From Candidatus Methanophagales archaeon ANME-1-THS (lineage in GTDB: Archaea; Halobacteriota; Syntropharchaeia; Alkanophagales; Methanospirareceae), in NCBI GenBank assembly GCA_004212135.1, contig RXIE01000041.1:1-11126 (forward strand): 11,126 nucleotides of DNA, written 5' to 3'. Of the stretch, positions 1 through 6,794 are shown piece after piece. Under the pieces are notes generated by a model. It did no database searches. It was not told the origin of the DNA and worked only from the letters and a program-made list of their open reading frames with translations. The stretch's first letter is position 1. The number at the start of each line of letters is the position of its first letter. The translations under genes were made by a program, and so were the position numbers.

Positions 1-353
1 AGTGCAAACCGATTCATGAACCGGTCTACTCCGAACTGCACGATCGGGTTGTAGTAACTCATCACCACGATCGGGATCTCCGTTTCTCTTCTAATCGCCG
101 CGACGTGCTCAAAAATCTTCTTCGGGGTCATGCCTGCGCGAAGGGCTCGTTCCGATGCTGCCTGTATCGTCTTACCATCTGCTATCGGGTCGGAGAACGG
201 TATCCCGAGCTCGAGGATATCCGCATAGCGTGCGATGGCCGTTGCTATGCGCGGTGTTTGTACTGGATCAGGATCGCCCGCCATGAGATATGCTATAAAC
301 GCACACTCACCGCTTCGCTCAAGCTTCAGAAAGGTATCTCGGATTCTGCCCAT
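1..353 (-). CDS. trpA: Tryptophan synthase alpha subunit, 3' end beyond window
   Basis: TrpA cleaves indole-3-glycerol phosphate to indole and glyceraldehyde-3-phosphate and passes the indole to TrpB; it is a cytosolic TIM barrel. Reading leftward from the ATG at 353, 117 codons are visible before the window ends. The family signature ELGIPFSDPIADG is present, with the catalytic acid/base Glu at residue 48 and Asp at residue 59, matching Glu49/Asp60 of the E. coli enzyme. It is followed by QAASERAL and, near the edge, YYNPIVQFG. The start at 353 gives the normal short N-terminus (MGRIRDTFLKL). The frame stays open about 40 codons upstream, but that extension has no TrpA character. No trpB lies directly upstream, only a small unrecognised ORF on the same strand. 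The remaining ~150 codons are outside the window, so intactness cannot be judged. Confidence 0.95.
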   Translation of the reverse strand, partial: MGRIRDTFLKLERSGECAFIAYLMAGDPDPVQTPRIATAIARYADILELGIPFSDPIADGKTIQAASERALRAGMTPKKIFEHVAAIRRETEIPIVVMSYYNPIVQFGVDRFMNRFA

Positions 354-445
354 GAATACGCCCCACGTATCTATTATGCGGCAGGTATTAAATGTTGGAA
401 TGAAGTGCTGGAAATGAGTCCCGGAGCTGATCAGCATGTAGAGAA

Positions 446-676
446 TTACGGGCCCCAGACCCATCCGTTCTTCAGCAATGCGCCGATCTCTTCTTTAAGT
501 ACCTCGAATTTGTCCGTCTTGTATGCGCTTATCGTCTGTGCATCCGAGGGCAATAGGGTATATCCCCGAAGTTCCTCAAGAACCTCACTACGTTCCTCAT
601 GGGTTACGTCCACCGCTTCTAAGAATAATTGCGCAATCGCACATTGCTGCCTGAATAATAAAATAGTCTTCTTCAT
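446..676 (-). CDS. Small hypothetical protein (76 aa) upstream of trpA
   Basis: The predicted product is a soluble, acidic, probably helical protein of 76 residues, with a K/E-rich centre (THEERSEVLEELRG, KFEVLKEEIGALL) and no signal peptide or membrane segment. I do not recognise the family. It is read from an ATG at 676 and ends 92 bp before the trpA start on the same strand, so the two could be cotranscribed. The codon pattern (many GAG/GAA and AAG, varied third positions) looks coding, and no better ORF competes on the other strand. No convincing Shine-Dalgarno sequence precedes the ATG, and the terminal residues NGWVWGP look unnatural, so the 3' end may be shifted or the ORF may be a remnant. 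Function is unknown. Confidence 0.4.
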   Translation of the reverse strand: MKKTILLFRQQCAIAQLFLEAVDVTHEERSEVLEELRGYTLLPSDAQTISAYKTDKFEVLKEEIGALLKNGWVWGP

Positions 677-835
677 CGACCGCTTTCTATACTATACTTA
701 CGCATACGTGTAAAAAAGGGTGAGGATTAGAGAGCTGGTTTACAGGACCACGTGCACGGGTAAGACAGACCCACGAGGTGCATCGCATTTCGAACGAATT
801 ATGAGTTCATGGACCACAAGCAGCATCTGTACCAG

Positions 836-845
836 ATTTAAATAA
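836..845 (+). promoter_or_regulatory. Probable archaeal TATA box for the wrbA-like gene
   Basis: The sequence ATTTAAATAA lies 45 to 54 bases upstream of the ATG at 890. This predicts transcription starting near 868-872, just before the purine-rich GAGAGGCAAGGG that could serve as ribosome binding site. It is assigned from sequence resemblance and spacing only. Confidence 0.5.
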
Positions 846-889
846 CGCGAACTCGAATTTATACCCAGGATTGAGAGGCAAGGGAAAAA

Positions 890-1530
890 ATGAACGTCCT
901 GATTGTGTATTATTCCCTGTATGGCCATGTGCACCGTATGGCCGAGGCGGTTGCCGGAGGTGCACGCGAGGTGCGCGGTGCAGAGGTAACAATGCGGCGT
1001 GCCCGAGACGCTCCCTGCTGAAATACTCGCGAAAATGGGACGCGCTCGAAGCTCAGAAAACGTTTGCCCATGTCCCGATCTGCACTGTGGACGAGTTAGC
1101 GACCGCTGATGCGATCATCTTTGGTACACCCACGCGCTTTGGGAATATGAGCGGCCAGATGCGCCAGTTCCTCGATGCTACCGGACGGCTCTGGAGTCAA
1201 GGAGCGCTCGTCGGTAAGGTTGGAAGTGTATTCACAAGTTCCGCCACCCAGCATGGTGGTCAGGAATCAACCATCCTCAGTTTCCACATCACGCTCCTCC
1301 ATCACGGGATGATCATTGCAGGGCTACCGTATACCTTCGGAGGACAGGCACGCATCGATGAGATTAGTGGCGGGTCGCCCTACGGGGCATCAACAATCGC
1401 GGGTAACCGCGGCGAACGCATGCCAAGTGAGAATGAGTTCGCTGCCGCTCGTTTCCAGGGAAAATATGTCGCACTCCTGGCTTCCAAGCTCGCAGCAGAG
1501 CGAAAGGAGATTAATGATGCACTGCGTTGA
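890..1530 (+). pseudogene. wrbA: WrbA-type NAD(P)H:quinone oxidoreductase, two frame breaks
   Basis: WrbA proteins are FMN-binding flavodoxin-like enzymes that reduce quinones by two electrons. The start at 890 gives MNVLIVYYSLYGHVHRMAEA, the phosphate-binding loop of the family, preceded by GAGAGG. The N-terminal frame meets a TGA at 1019. Homology continues in the next frame from about 999 to 1040 (VPETLPAEILAKMG) and in a third frame from 1042 to 1530 (ALEAQKTFAHVPICTVDEL, then GTPTRFGNM, SSATQHGGQE and GGSPYGASTIAG). The simplest repair is two bases lost near 998-1001, where a GT repeat would restore an Arg-Val junction, and one base gained near 1041. That would give about 213 residues, normal for the family. 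As written, the gene cannot make a full WrbA. It may be a recent pseudogene or carry sequence errors. A b561-like membrane gene follows on the same strand, 40 bp downstream. Confidence 0.85.
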
Positions 1531-1570
1531 GTGCGGAGAGTGGTTTTAAAAAGAGAAGGAGGTCTAGAAG

Positions 1571-1978
1571 ATGGACATCTCGACGCTTTGGCCGTATCAC
1601 GCGGCGCTCATGACAGCAGGATTCGTGGTGCTGGTGAGCAGTGCGCTCATCCAGTCGTACTTCAGAAGAAGACGCTGGTGGCTGAACGCGCATAAAATAA
1701 CCGGGATCATTGGTGCGATACTGTTCATAGCCGGTCTGTTAATCGCAAACTATATGGTCTCGGTAGCAACGGGCGTCCATTTCAGAGTGCCACATGCCTA
1801 CCTCGGTGCGGTGATCATTCTCCTCGTGGTTGCGAACCTGATACTGGGGTACGCCCAGTTATAATTCAGGAGCAGAGCAGCACGGATACGCAGCGCGCAT
1901 CGCTGGTCTGCCCGAATCGCTCTGGTCCTGATCCTCGTGAATATACTATCCGGGCTTCTGCTGGTCGACATACTCTGA
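1571..1978 (+). pseudogene. Cytochrome b561-like four-helix membrane protein, in-frame TAA
   Basis: This is a small integral membrane protein with four hydrophobic helices, each carrying a histidine of the kind that ligates b-type haem: His10, His41, His75 and, beyond the stop, His110. The start at 1571 follows a strong AAGGAGGT at 1556-1563. The open frame stops at a TAA (1862-1864) after 97 residues. The same frame then reads on to a TGA at 1976-1978 and encodes a good fourth helix (AHRWSARIALVLILVNILSG). A single nonsense change therefore seems to have removed helix 4. It probably moved electrons in or out of the quinone pool, and the adjacent WrbA-like quinone reductase, also broken, supports a shared redox role. 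The haem assignment is inferred from helix and histidine spacing. TAA is not the pyrrolysine codon, so programmed readthrough is unlikely. Confidence 0.65.
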
Positions 1979-1987
1979 CGCGCACAC

Positions 1988-2049
1988 AAAAAAGAACGAG
2001 GTACCATTACATTACGTGTAGCGTTGGTACGCCCCCAAAAAAGAAAAAA
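1988..2049 (-). terminator. T-rich transcription terminator region for the minus-strand gene
   Basis: Read on the minus strand, two T-tracts (2049-2044 and 2042-2037) and a third (1993-1988) follow the TAG at 2110. Between them lies a possible hairpin with arms GTACCA (2001-2006) and TGGTAC (2025-2030) and an inner TACA/TGTA pair. Archaeal termination typically uses such T-runs. On the plus strand the same sequence gives A-runs, so it fits the minus-strand genes better. Confidence 0.5.
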
Positions 2050-2109
2050 GGGGAATGGGGATCACTTTTGAGTCATGGTTTAATGGCCCGCGCACGAGCT
2101 GGCAAGAGT

Positions 2110-2427
2110 CTACTGCACGGTGTACTTGAAGTACATCGCCCAGTTTCTCCCCGCAAAGTCCTCACCGTCACCCCAGGCACTCTCTTCCTGAACGACCACA
2201 CCAGTATCGTCAAGAAGCAGCACCTCCGCATGAGCTGCAATGATAAGTTCCTGCGCCCCGGCTAATGGAATTGCATAGCTGTGCTCAGTGCCAAAACGCT
2301 CGTTTTTGTACTCGAACTTACCTGGTATCGGGTTACCATTCTTCTGCGGGATCGCATCGACGGACGTACCTACTGCGAGGTGTGTCTCGTCCAGGTACCA
2401 GTTGCCTGTTGTTTCAAATTGTACATA
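2110..2427 (-). pseudogene. Surface-protein C-terminal domain, no start codon (frameshifted or orphaned)
   Basis: On the minus strand an open frame of 105 codons runs from a TAA at 2430-2428 to the TAG at 2112-2110 without a usable start. It encodes YVQFETTGNWYLDETHLAV at its upstream end, then DAIPQKNGNPIPGKF, and closes with ESAWGDGEDFAGRNWAMYF plus KYTVQ. This pattern (TTG-W-L-ETHLAV, IPQ-GNP-PGKF, AWG-G-F-G-NWA-YF-Y) is one I recognise as a beta-rich module near the C-terminus of archaeal secreted or cell-surface proteins; I cannot name a curated family. It overlaps the last 19 codons of the coiled-coil membrane gene in another frame. One extra base near 2428-2431 would join the two into one ~300-residue protein. 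Either that gene is frameshifted, or this is the stump of a separate surface-protein gene left by a deletion. Confidence 0.7.
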
Positions 2428-3014
2428 TTATGCTCAATTCTCGCGAGCTGTTCGATAATCTCCTCCGCACCATGAGACCGCCCCGTATTATATGCTTCTT
2501 GGGTCTTTTCCGCCAACGTCTTGTTAAACTCTTCGAGCTCTTTGTCATCCGCTTCGTTACGAAGTCTCCTCCGCTCCTCGCTATCCTTTTTGATGCCGAA
2601 CATGCCGAGGAGACCGGTCCAGCCTGCGCCAAATGCTACTGCTTCCAGCAGGCTATTAGCTAAAATAGCAGCTAATACACCACCAATAACGAGATAAAGG
2701 ATCAGACCTTGACTTCTAACCATTCTCCGTTCCCTATCAAGCCGGTCCTCATCCTCGTTTATCATCGCCTCCCACGTTTGCCGCTGCTCAGCTTCGGCTG
2801 GATCTTTTAGTTGATCTGCGATACGTCTCTTGGACGCTATTTCCGCTTCAATTTCCAGGATTCGTGCGCTCTTGCCTAATAATCGCTCCCATTCACCAAG
2901 ATACACCATGATCGAAGCACCAACAACGCCTAATACGAAGAGGAAGAAACCGACCAGAATATCCTGCGGCCACCAGGTCGGCATGCCCATCACGCCTGTC
3001 ATATTCGTGTCCAC
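2370..3014 (-). CDS. Membrane protein with two charged coiled-coil segments
   Basis: No family is recognised. The start is taken as GTG at 3014, because TAGGGGCAAAAAA gives a ribosome site at good spacing; an ATG lies four codons later. The predicted 214 residues begin with a short tryptophan-containing segment. They continue with a hydrophobic helix (about 18-40), a charged helix of coiled-coil type (about 42-100, EIEAEIASKRR and EDEDRLDRERR), hydrophobic segments at about 102-140, and a second charged helix (about 143-196, KKDSEERRRLRNEADDKELEE). Residues 196-214 come from DNA that in another frame encodes a surface-protein domain, so this C-terminus is probably artificial and the original protein was probably longer. 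The gene lies 71 bp downstream of the truncated aldehyde dehydrogenase on the same strand. Function is unknown. Confidence 0.6.
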   Translation of the reverse strand: MDTNMTGVMGMPTWWPQDILVGFFLFVLGVVGASIMVYLGEWERLLGKSARILEIEAEIASKRRIADQLKDPAEAEQRQTWEAMINEDEDRLDRERRMVRSQGLILYLVIGGVLAAILANSLLEAVAFGAGWTGLLGMFGIKKDSEERRRLRNEADDKELEEFNKTLAEKTQEAYNTGRSHGAEEIIEQLARIEHNMYNLKQQATGTWTRHTSQ

Positions 3015-3085
3015 TTTTTTGCCCCTATGTTACCGTTTATGATCTGCCACCACTTCAAGGAGTAGGTTATTTGGTACTCCCAGGG

Positions 3086-4222
3086 TCATATCGTATAGAT
3101 CTTTCTCCTCTTACCCATCTTCGCTGGCGCGAGGTTAAACACCACGGTCTTTAACCGGGTCATCTCTTCTATACTATAGCCAATTCCTTCTCGGCCCGTT
3201 CCACTGTCCCCTGTTCCTCCGAAGGGGAAGAAGCCAACGCCATGCGAGGGCGCATCATTGATCGTTATTTCACCGTCCTTCAAACTCTTCGCGACTCGCC
3301 AAGCGTCATAAAAGTTGGTGGTAAACACGCAGGAGTCAAGACCATATCGGGTATCATTCGCCGCCTCGATTGCCTCTTCTATATCTTTCACGCGGTGGAT
3401 GGTGACCACAGGTCCAAAGGTCTCCTCATGGAGGATCGCCGCAGTTCGAGGCACGTGATCGAGCACGGTGGGCAGGTACACATTACCTTCAAAGGTGCCA
3501 CCGAGGAGAAGCTGCGCACCCTTTTCGACCGCATCCTGTACCAGGTGGTGGACATGCGCGAGGGCAGCAGCGTCTATTACCGGCCCTACCACAGTCTCTT
3601 CGTCCCACGGGTCACCATATTTCACCCGCCTGACTTCCTCAAGGATCTTCTTAACCACAGGTTCGGCAAGCTCCTCAACGATAATGACCCGGGAGATCGC
3701 ATCACAGCGCTGGCCGGAGAAGTTCAATGCGCCATGAACCACTTTCGCGGCCGCCAAATCAAGATCCGCACTTGGCAGTATGATCGCGGCACCCTTGCCG
3801 CCCAGTTCGAGATGGAGATGCTGCTTCATGCCCGCTCGTTGCGCGATACGTTTGCCGACCGCGGTACTGCCGGTGAAAGAGATCGTGCCTATCCGGGGAT
3901 CATCGATATGCGCATCCAGTATTCTTCCTGAGGTGGTTATCACATTGAGCGAGCCCGGAGGAAGACCTGCCTCCTCAAGCATTCTCGTGAACAGGAGAAA
4001 GGTGATGGGGTCCGCAGAGGGTAATTTGACCACCACACTGTTGCCCGCGAGGAGCGCAGGCACAACCTTGGCCGCGGTAATAAAAAGAGGATAGTTAAAG
4101 GGAGAGATCGCGAGCACAACACCCACCGGCTCCCGCAATACAATCGCGATCTTCTGCATGGTATCTTCTGACCAGTCGCCGGGCATATACTCGCCACAAA
4201 GCTTTCGGGTAACGCCAAAGAC
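3086..4222 (-). pseudogene. NAD(P)-dependent aldehyde dehydrogenase, N-terminal quarter missing
   Basis: The ALDH superfamily oxidises aldehydes to acids with NAD(P)+. The C-terminus (HGVGFFPFGGTGDSGTGREG, then IGYSIEEMTRLKTVVFNL) resembles archaeal lactaldehyde/GapN-like enzymes. Counting from an internal ATG at 4186, the catalytic set is complete: Asn31 in SPFNYP, Glu127 in LELGGKG, Cys161 in SGQRCD, plus the FTGST nucleotide loop at 104-108. Family members have about 460-490 residues; only 366 follow that ATG. Homology starts a little earlier (ETAVFGVTRKLCGEYMPGDW), directly after an in-frame TGA at 4225-4223, with two TAG codons just before it. About 100 N-terminal residues, part of the cofactor-binding fold, are therefore absent. 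A shortened product from 4186 could be made but is unlikely to work. The break abuts the promoter region of the divergent thioredoxin-CcdA gene, suggesting a rearrangement junction. Confidence 0.8.
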
Positions 4223-4305
4223 CGCTGTCTCTCAGGCATACTCCTACTATGAAACTGGTTCTTATAAACTCTCTCAAATCCACGTTCGCGTATCATCAAT
4301 TGATC

Positions 4306-4320
4306 GGAAAAAGGTTTATA
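4306..4320 (+). promoter_or_regulatory. BRE/TATA promoter of the thioredoxin-CcdA gene
   Basis: The sequence GGAAAAAGGTTTATAGG (4306-4322) has a purine-rich BRE followed by TTTATA, a good archaeal promoter match. It predicts initiation near 4345 and a leader of about 70-80 nt before the start codon. A minus-strand TATA-like AGTTTATAAG lies opposite at 4261-4270, so two divergent promoters could share this 229-bp gap. Confidence 0.6.
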
Positions 4321-4415
4321 GGCAACTGAGGTCAACCAAGAAGTACGTGAGGGGTTTGGTGGAATGAGCTACAGGAGCTTCGGGCAACGTGCGCGAGAGA
4401 GAATAAGGCCGTTGA

Positions 4416-5522
4416 TTGAGAAAGATGCGAGGTCATAAAATTGCACTGCGAGCTCTCCGAGCTCTTAGTATAGCGGTCTTGCTTCTTCATCTCTTAATTC
4501 TGGTAGTCCCCGCACAGAGCGCTGACACACTCTACTATTTTTACAGTGCTGATTGCCCGCACTGCAGAGAGGTTACACCCATAATCGAGGAGCTCGAAAC
4601 GACCCAGTCTGATATCACGGTGAAGAAGTTTGAAATCGGGTACAATGAGACGAACAGCGAGCTCTTTAATACCTTTATTCAGGCATACAATCCGCCAAAA
4701 GTAGAGATACCCGCGGTCTTCATTGGAAGGACTGCGCTTGTCGGCTCTGAGGTCACCAGAGCGCGGCTCGAAGATGAACTGGCATTCTGCTCGGCGCATG
4801 AATGCCCTGATCCGCTTGAATTGGTACAGGGCCAGAATGGTCAGGAACCGGAAGCGATGTCGCACGCTTCACTGCTCACCATGCTCATCGGAACGGCGGT
4901 GGTCGAGGGTATCAATCCGTGCGGGTTCGCCGTCCTGATCCTTCTCCTCTCCGCACTGCTCATGGTAAAATCGAGACGCGGTGTGCTTGTTATTGGCCTG
5001 ACCTTCATCGCAAGCGTTTTTGTCACCCATGTCGTCGTTGGGATGGGAATCCTGAAGTTCTACCTCATCTCGGGCATCACGCCCGTCATGCGCGCACTCG
5101 TGATCGCGATCGTCATCCCGGCTGGCATTATTAATCTACTCGATTTCTGGCGTGAAAAGTCAACATTGGCTATACCCGCGTTTGTCAAGCCGACGCTCGG
5201 TAAACTCGCCCGGTATGCAACCCTACCCGCTGCGGTATTCTTGGGTATTCTCTCAACTATCGCGGGACTCCCCTGCACAGGACCGATCTATCTGGCCATG
5301 CTTGATCTGATCGCCGATGTGCCGTCGAAGATGGCATTGTATCTCGTGATCTATAACCTCTTCTATACGCTGCCTTTGGTTGCCCTTCTCACCCTGGTAT
5401 ACAAAGAGACCTCTGCCGAGGAGCTCGATGCGTGGCGAAAGGATAGGCGGAGGTACATGAAGCTTATCGGTGGTCTTGTGATGCTTGCTATCGCCCTCGC
5501 CATGCTTTCAGGTCTTATCTAA
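4416..5522 (+). CDS. Secreted thioredoxin domain fused to a CcdA/DsbD-type membrane domain
   Basis: The 368 residues comprise a signal peptide (about 1-35, positive start, leucine-rich core, AQSA before the mature part) and an extracytoplasmic thioredoxin fold with the CPHC active site at 47-50 and cis-proline motif EIPAVFIG (Pro99). A multi-helix membrane domain from about 152 to 368 carries the two CcdA/DsbD cysteines, Cys169 in INPCGFAVL and Cys287 in AGLPCTGPI. CcdA/DsbD proteins carry reducing equivalents from cytosolic thioredoxin across the membrane. Here the outer acceptor is built in, so the protein probably reduces disulfides or other oxidised thiol targets outside the cell. An additional pair, Cys125 and Cys130, sits between the domains. 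The frame can start at TTG 4416 or ATG 4425; neither has a strong ribosome site and the ATG may be the real start. The gene lies 109 bp upstream of the permease operon with its own promoter. Confidence 0.9.
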   Translation: MRKMRGHKIALRALRALSIAVLLLHLLILVVPAQSADTLYYFYSADCPHCREVTPIIEELETTQSDITVKKFEIGYNETNSELFNTFIQAYNPPKVEIPAVFIGRTALVGSEVTRARLEDELAFCSAHECPDPLELVQGQNGQEPEAMSHASLLTMLIGTAVVEGINPCGFAVLILLLSALLMVKSRRGVLVIGLTFIASVFVTHVVVGMGILKFYLISGITPVMRALVIAIVIPAGIINLLDFWREKSTLAIPAFVKPTLGKLARYATLPAAVFLGILSTIAGLPCTGPIYLAMLDLIADVPSKMALYLVIYNLFYTLPLVALLTLVYKETSAEELDAWRKDRRRYMKLIGGLVMLAIALAMLSGLI

Positions 5523-5597
5523 CTCCTTGATCTACTATTACCACCGAAGTGACCAGCACCCAGAACCTTGATCGCTCCATTGCTCGAGTGCACCACC

Positions 5598-5605
5598 TTT
5601 TTATG
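5598..5605 (+). promoter_or_regulatory. TATA box of the permease operon, leaderless spacing
   Basis: TTTTTATG lies 27-34 bases upstream of the ATG at 5632. Archaeal initiation about 25-30 bases downstream of the TATA centre would fall at or within a few bases of the start codon, so a leaderless mRNA is predicted. No Shine-Dalgarno sequence precedes the ATG, in agreement. The palindromic operator candidate fills the space between the TATA box and the start codon. Confidence 0.55.
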
Positions 5606-5611
5606 CTGGAA

Positions 5612-5629
5612 TTTCAAAGATATTTGAAA
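5612..5629. promoter_or_regulatory. Palindromic operator candidate 1 (probable ArsR site)
   Basis: TTTCAAA-GATA-TTTGAAA is a perfect inverted repeat with 7-bp arms and a 4-bp spacer. It ends two bases before the permease start codon. The identical arms occur in the same position ahead of the gene at 10930, next to arsR. Dyads of this size and AT-rich type are usual for ArsR/SmtB dimers. A repressor bound here would cover the predicted transcription start and block polymerase. Confidence 0.75.
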
Positions 5630-5631
5630 CG

Positions 5632-6738
5632 ATGATCATGACCATTGTGGGTGCGGGTCTGGATACGCTGCTGGACTACCTCTCACTCCATGTACTGACC
5701 TGTTTAGTGCCCGCGTTCTTCATCGCCGGCGCAATTGCCGCGCTCTTATCAAAAGAAGTGGTCCTGAAATACTTTGGTGCGAAGGCGAAGAAATGGCTCT
5801 CGTACAGCGTCGCGTCCTGCTCCGGAACGATCCTCGCGGTCTGCAGTTGCACGGTTCTCCCGATGTTCGCGGGCATTTATCGGCGAGGTGCGGGTATAGG
5901 ACCCGCCACGGCGTTCTTATTCTCGGGACCGGCAATCAACCTCCTGGCAATTGTGCTGACCGCACGGGTGCTCGGGCTGAGTATCGGGATTGCGAGGGCT
6001 ATCAGTGCTATCCTGATGTCAGTGATAATCGGCTTGAGCATGGCAGTGATATTTGAGCGAGGAGTAAAAGAGGAGAAGGGGACAAAAAGTGTCCGTGGGA
6101 TCGCGACCCTGAATAACCCTGGATCTGGAAGACCCTGGTATATCACACTGCTCTTCTTCAGCCTCCTCGTCGCGATTCTCCTCGTTGGGGCTTCAGGGTT
6201 GATCGCCTGGCTCACGAAACTCATCCTTCTCTCCCTCATGATACTGGGAGTCACACTTATCTTGATCTTCTCTTATTCACGCGAAGAGGTCAAAGAATGG
6301 GCGATAGAGACCTGGTGGCTCGCCAAGCGGATATTCCCACTTCTTCTGGTCGGTGTATTTGTTATAGGATTGATAGGCGGTCTCGCGGCGATTTATGCGC
6401 CCTCTCATGACCCGCAGATCGCAGTTGGAGAGCTCATGAAACCTTATTTTGGCAACAATTCCTTCTTCTCCTGCTTTTTATCTTCCGTAATCGGTGCGAT
6501 ACTGTACATGCCCACCCTGCTGGAAGTCCCGATCGTCGGCAATCTCTTTGGCTACACCTCCGGCCAGATGGCTGCGGGACCTGCGCTTTCACTGCTCCTC
6601 TCCGGGCCTTCGCTCAGCTTCCCCTGCATGGTCGTGATATGGAGGACAATCGGATGGCAGAAAACTTCCGGTTATATAGCATTGGTTCTGCTCTTCTCCA
6701 CGGTTATAGGAATGATGTATGGAAGTGTTGTAGGATGA
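5632..6738 (+). CDS. ArsP/UPF0718-type permease
   Basis: This is a polytopic membrane protein of 368 residues with about eight to ten hydrophobic helices in two halves. It carries the family motif CSCTVLPMFAGIYRRGAG (Cys71 and Cys73) followed by FLFSGPAINLLAI; the second half has a related SLLLSGPSLSFP. I assign it to the permease family (PF03773) that includes ArsP, an exporter of trivalent methylated arsenicals; other members have been linked to metal efflux. A hydrophilic loop around 140-168 separates the halves. The start at 5632 (or ATG 5638) is favoured by the leaderless promoter. It is the first gene of a row that continues with a small thioredoxin, acr3 and eventually arsR, and its start abuts a probable ArsR operator. 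Export of organic or trivalent arsenicals is therefore the likeliest role, but the substrate is inferred from context. Confidence 0.85.
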   Translation: MIMTIVGAGLDTLLDYLSLHVLTCLVPAFFIAGAIAALLSKEVVLKYFGAKAKKWLSYSVASCSGTILAVCSCTVLPMFAGIYRRGAGIGPATAFLFSGPAINLLAIVLTARVLGLSIGIARAISAILMSVIIGLSMAVIFERGVKEEKGTKSVRGIATLNNPGSGRPWYITLLFFSLLVAILLVGASGLIAWLTKLILLSLMILGVTLILIFSYSREEVKEWAIETWWLAKRIFPLLLVGVFVIGLIGGLAAIYAPSHDPQIAVGELMKPYFGNNSFFSCFLSSVIGAILYMPTLLEVPIVGNLFGYTSGQMAAGPALSLLLSGPSLSFPCMVVIWRTIGWQKTSGYIALVLLFSTVIGMMYGSVVG

Positions 6739-6740
6739 TA

Positions 6741-6791
6741 ATGAAAGGTACGTTGGTAGGCTATGCAATAATACTCCGAGGGGCTAAGTAG
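6741..6791 (+). other. Possible 16-residue leader ORF between permease and thioredoxin genes
   Basis: An ATG two bases after the permease stop opens a frame for MKGTLVGYAIILRGAK, ending at a TAG three bases before the thioredoxin ATG. It could be a translated spacer, a remnant of the start of a membrane protein, or chance. GAGGGG at 6778-6783, inside it, is well placed as the ribosome site of the thioredoxin gene. Confidence 0.2.
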
Positions 6792-6794
6792 AAG

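Noticed and set aside
105..713. Plus-strand 202-codon open frame
   Set aside because: The opposite strand encodes trpA with catalytic residues over the first half, so the frame is a shadow; its cysteine- and arginine-rich translation looks non-coding.
1862..1864. Recoding (readthrough) at the stop in the b561-like gene
   Set aside because: The codon is TAA. Pyrrolysine uses TAG and selenocysteine TGA with a structured element; a plain nonsense change is simpler.
2001..2030. Hairpin GTACCA...TGGTAC as a regulatory RNA
   Set aside because: The stem is short (six pairs, with four more inside) and lies between T-tracts downstream of minus-strand genes; a terminator role is enough to explain it.
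2265..2663. Plus-strand 132-codon open frame
   Set aside because: It overlaps two minus-strand coding segments with clear domain patterns and has no supporting motif.
3242..3931. Plus-strand 229-codon open frame
   Set aside because: It lies wholly antisense to the aldehyde dehydrogenase, whose catalytic motifs are unmistakable; its translation has no recognisable domain and no ribosome site.
4494..4865. Minus-strand 123-codon open frame
   Set aside because: It is the shadow of the thioredoxin domain of the thioredoxin-CcdA gene, which has signal peptide, CPHC and cis-proline motifs on the plus strand.
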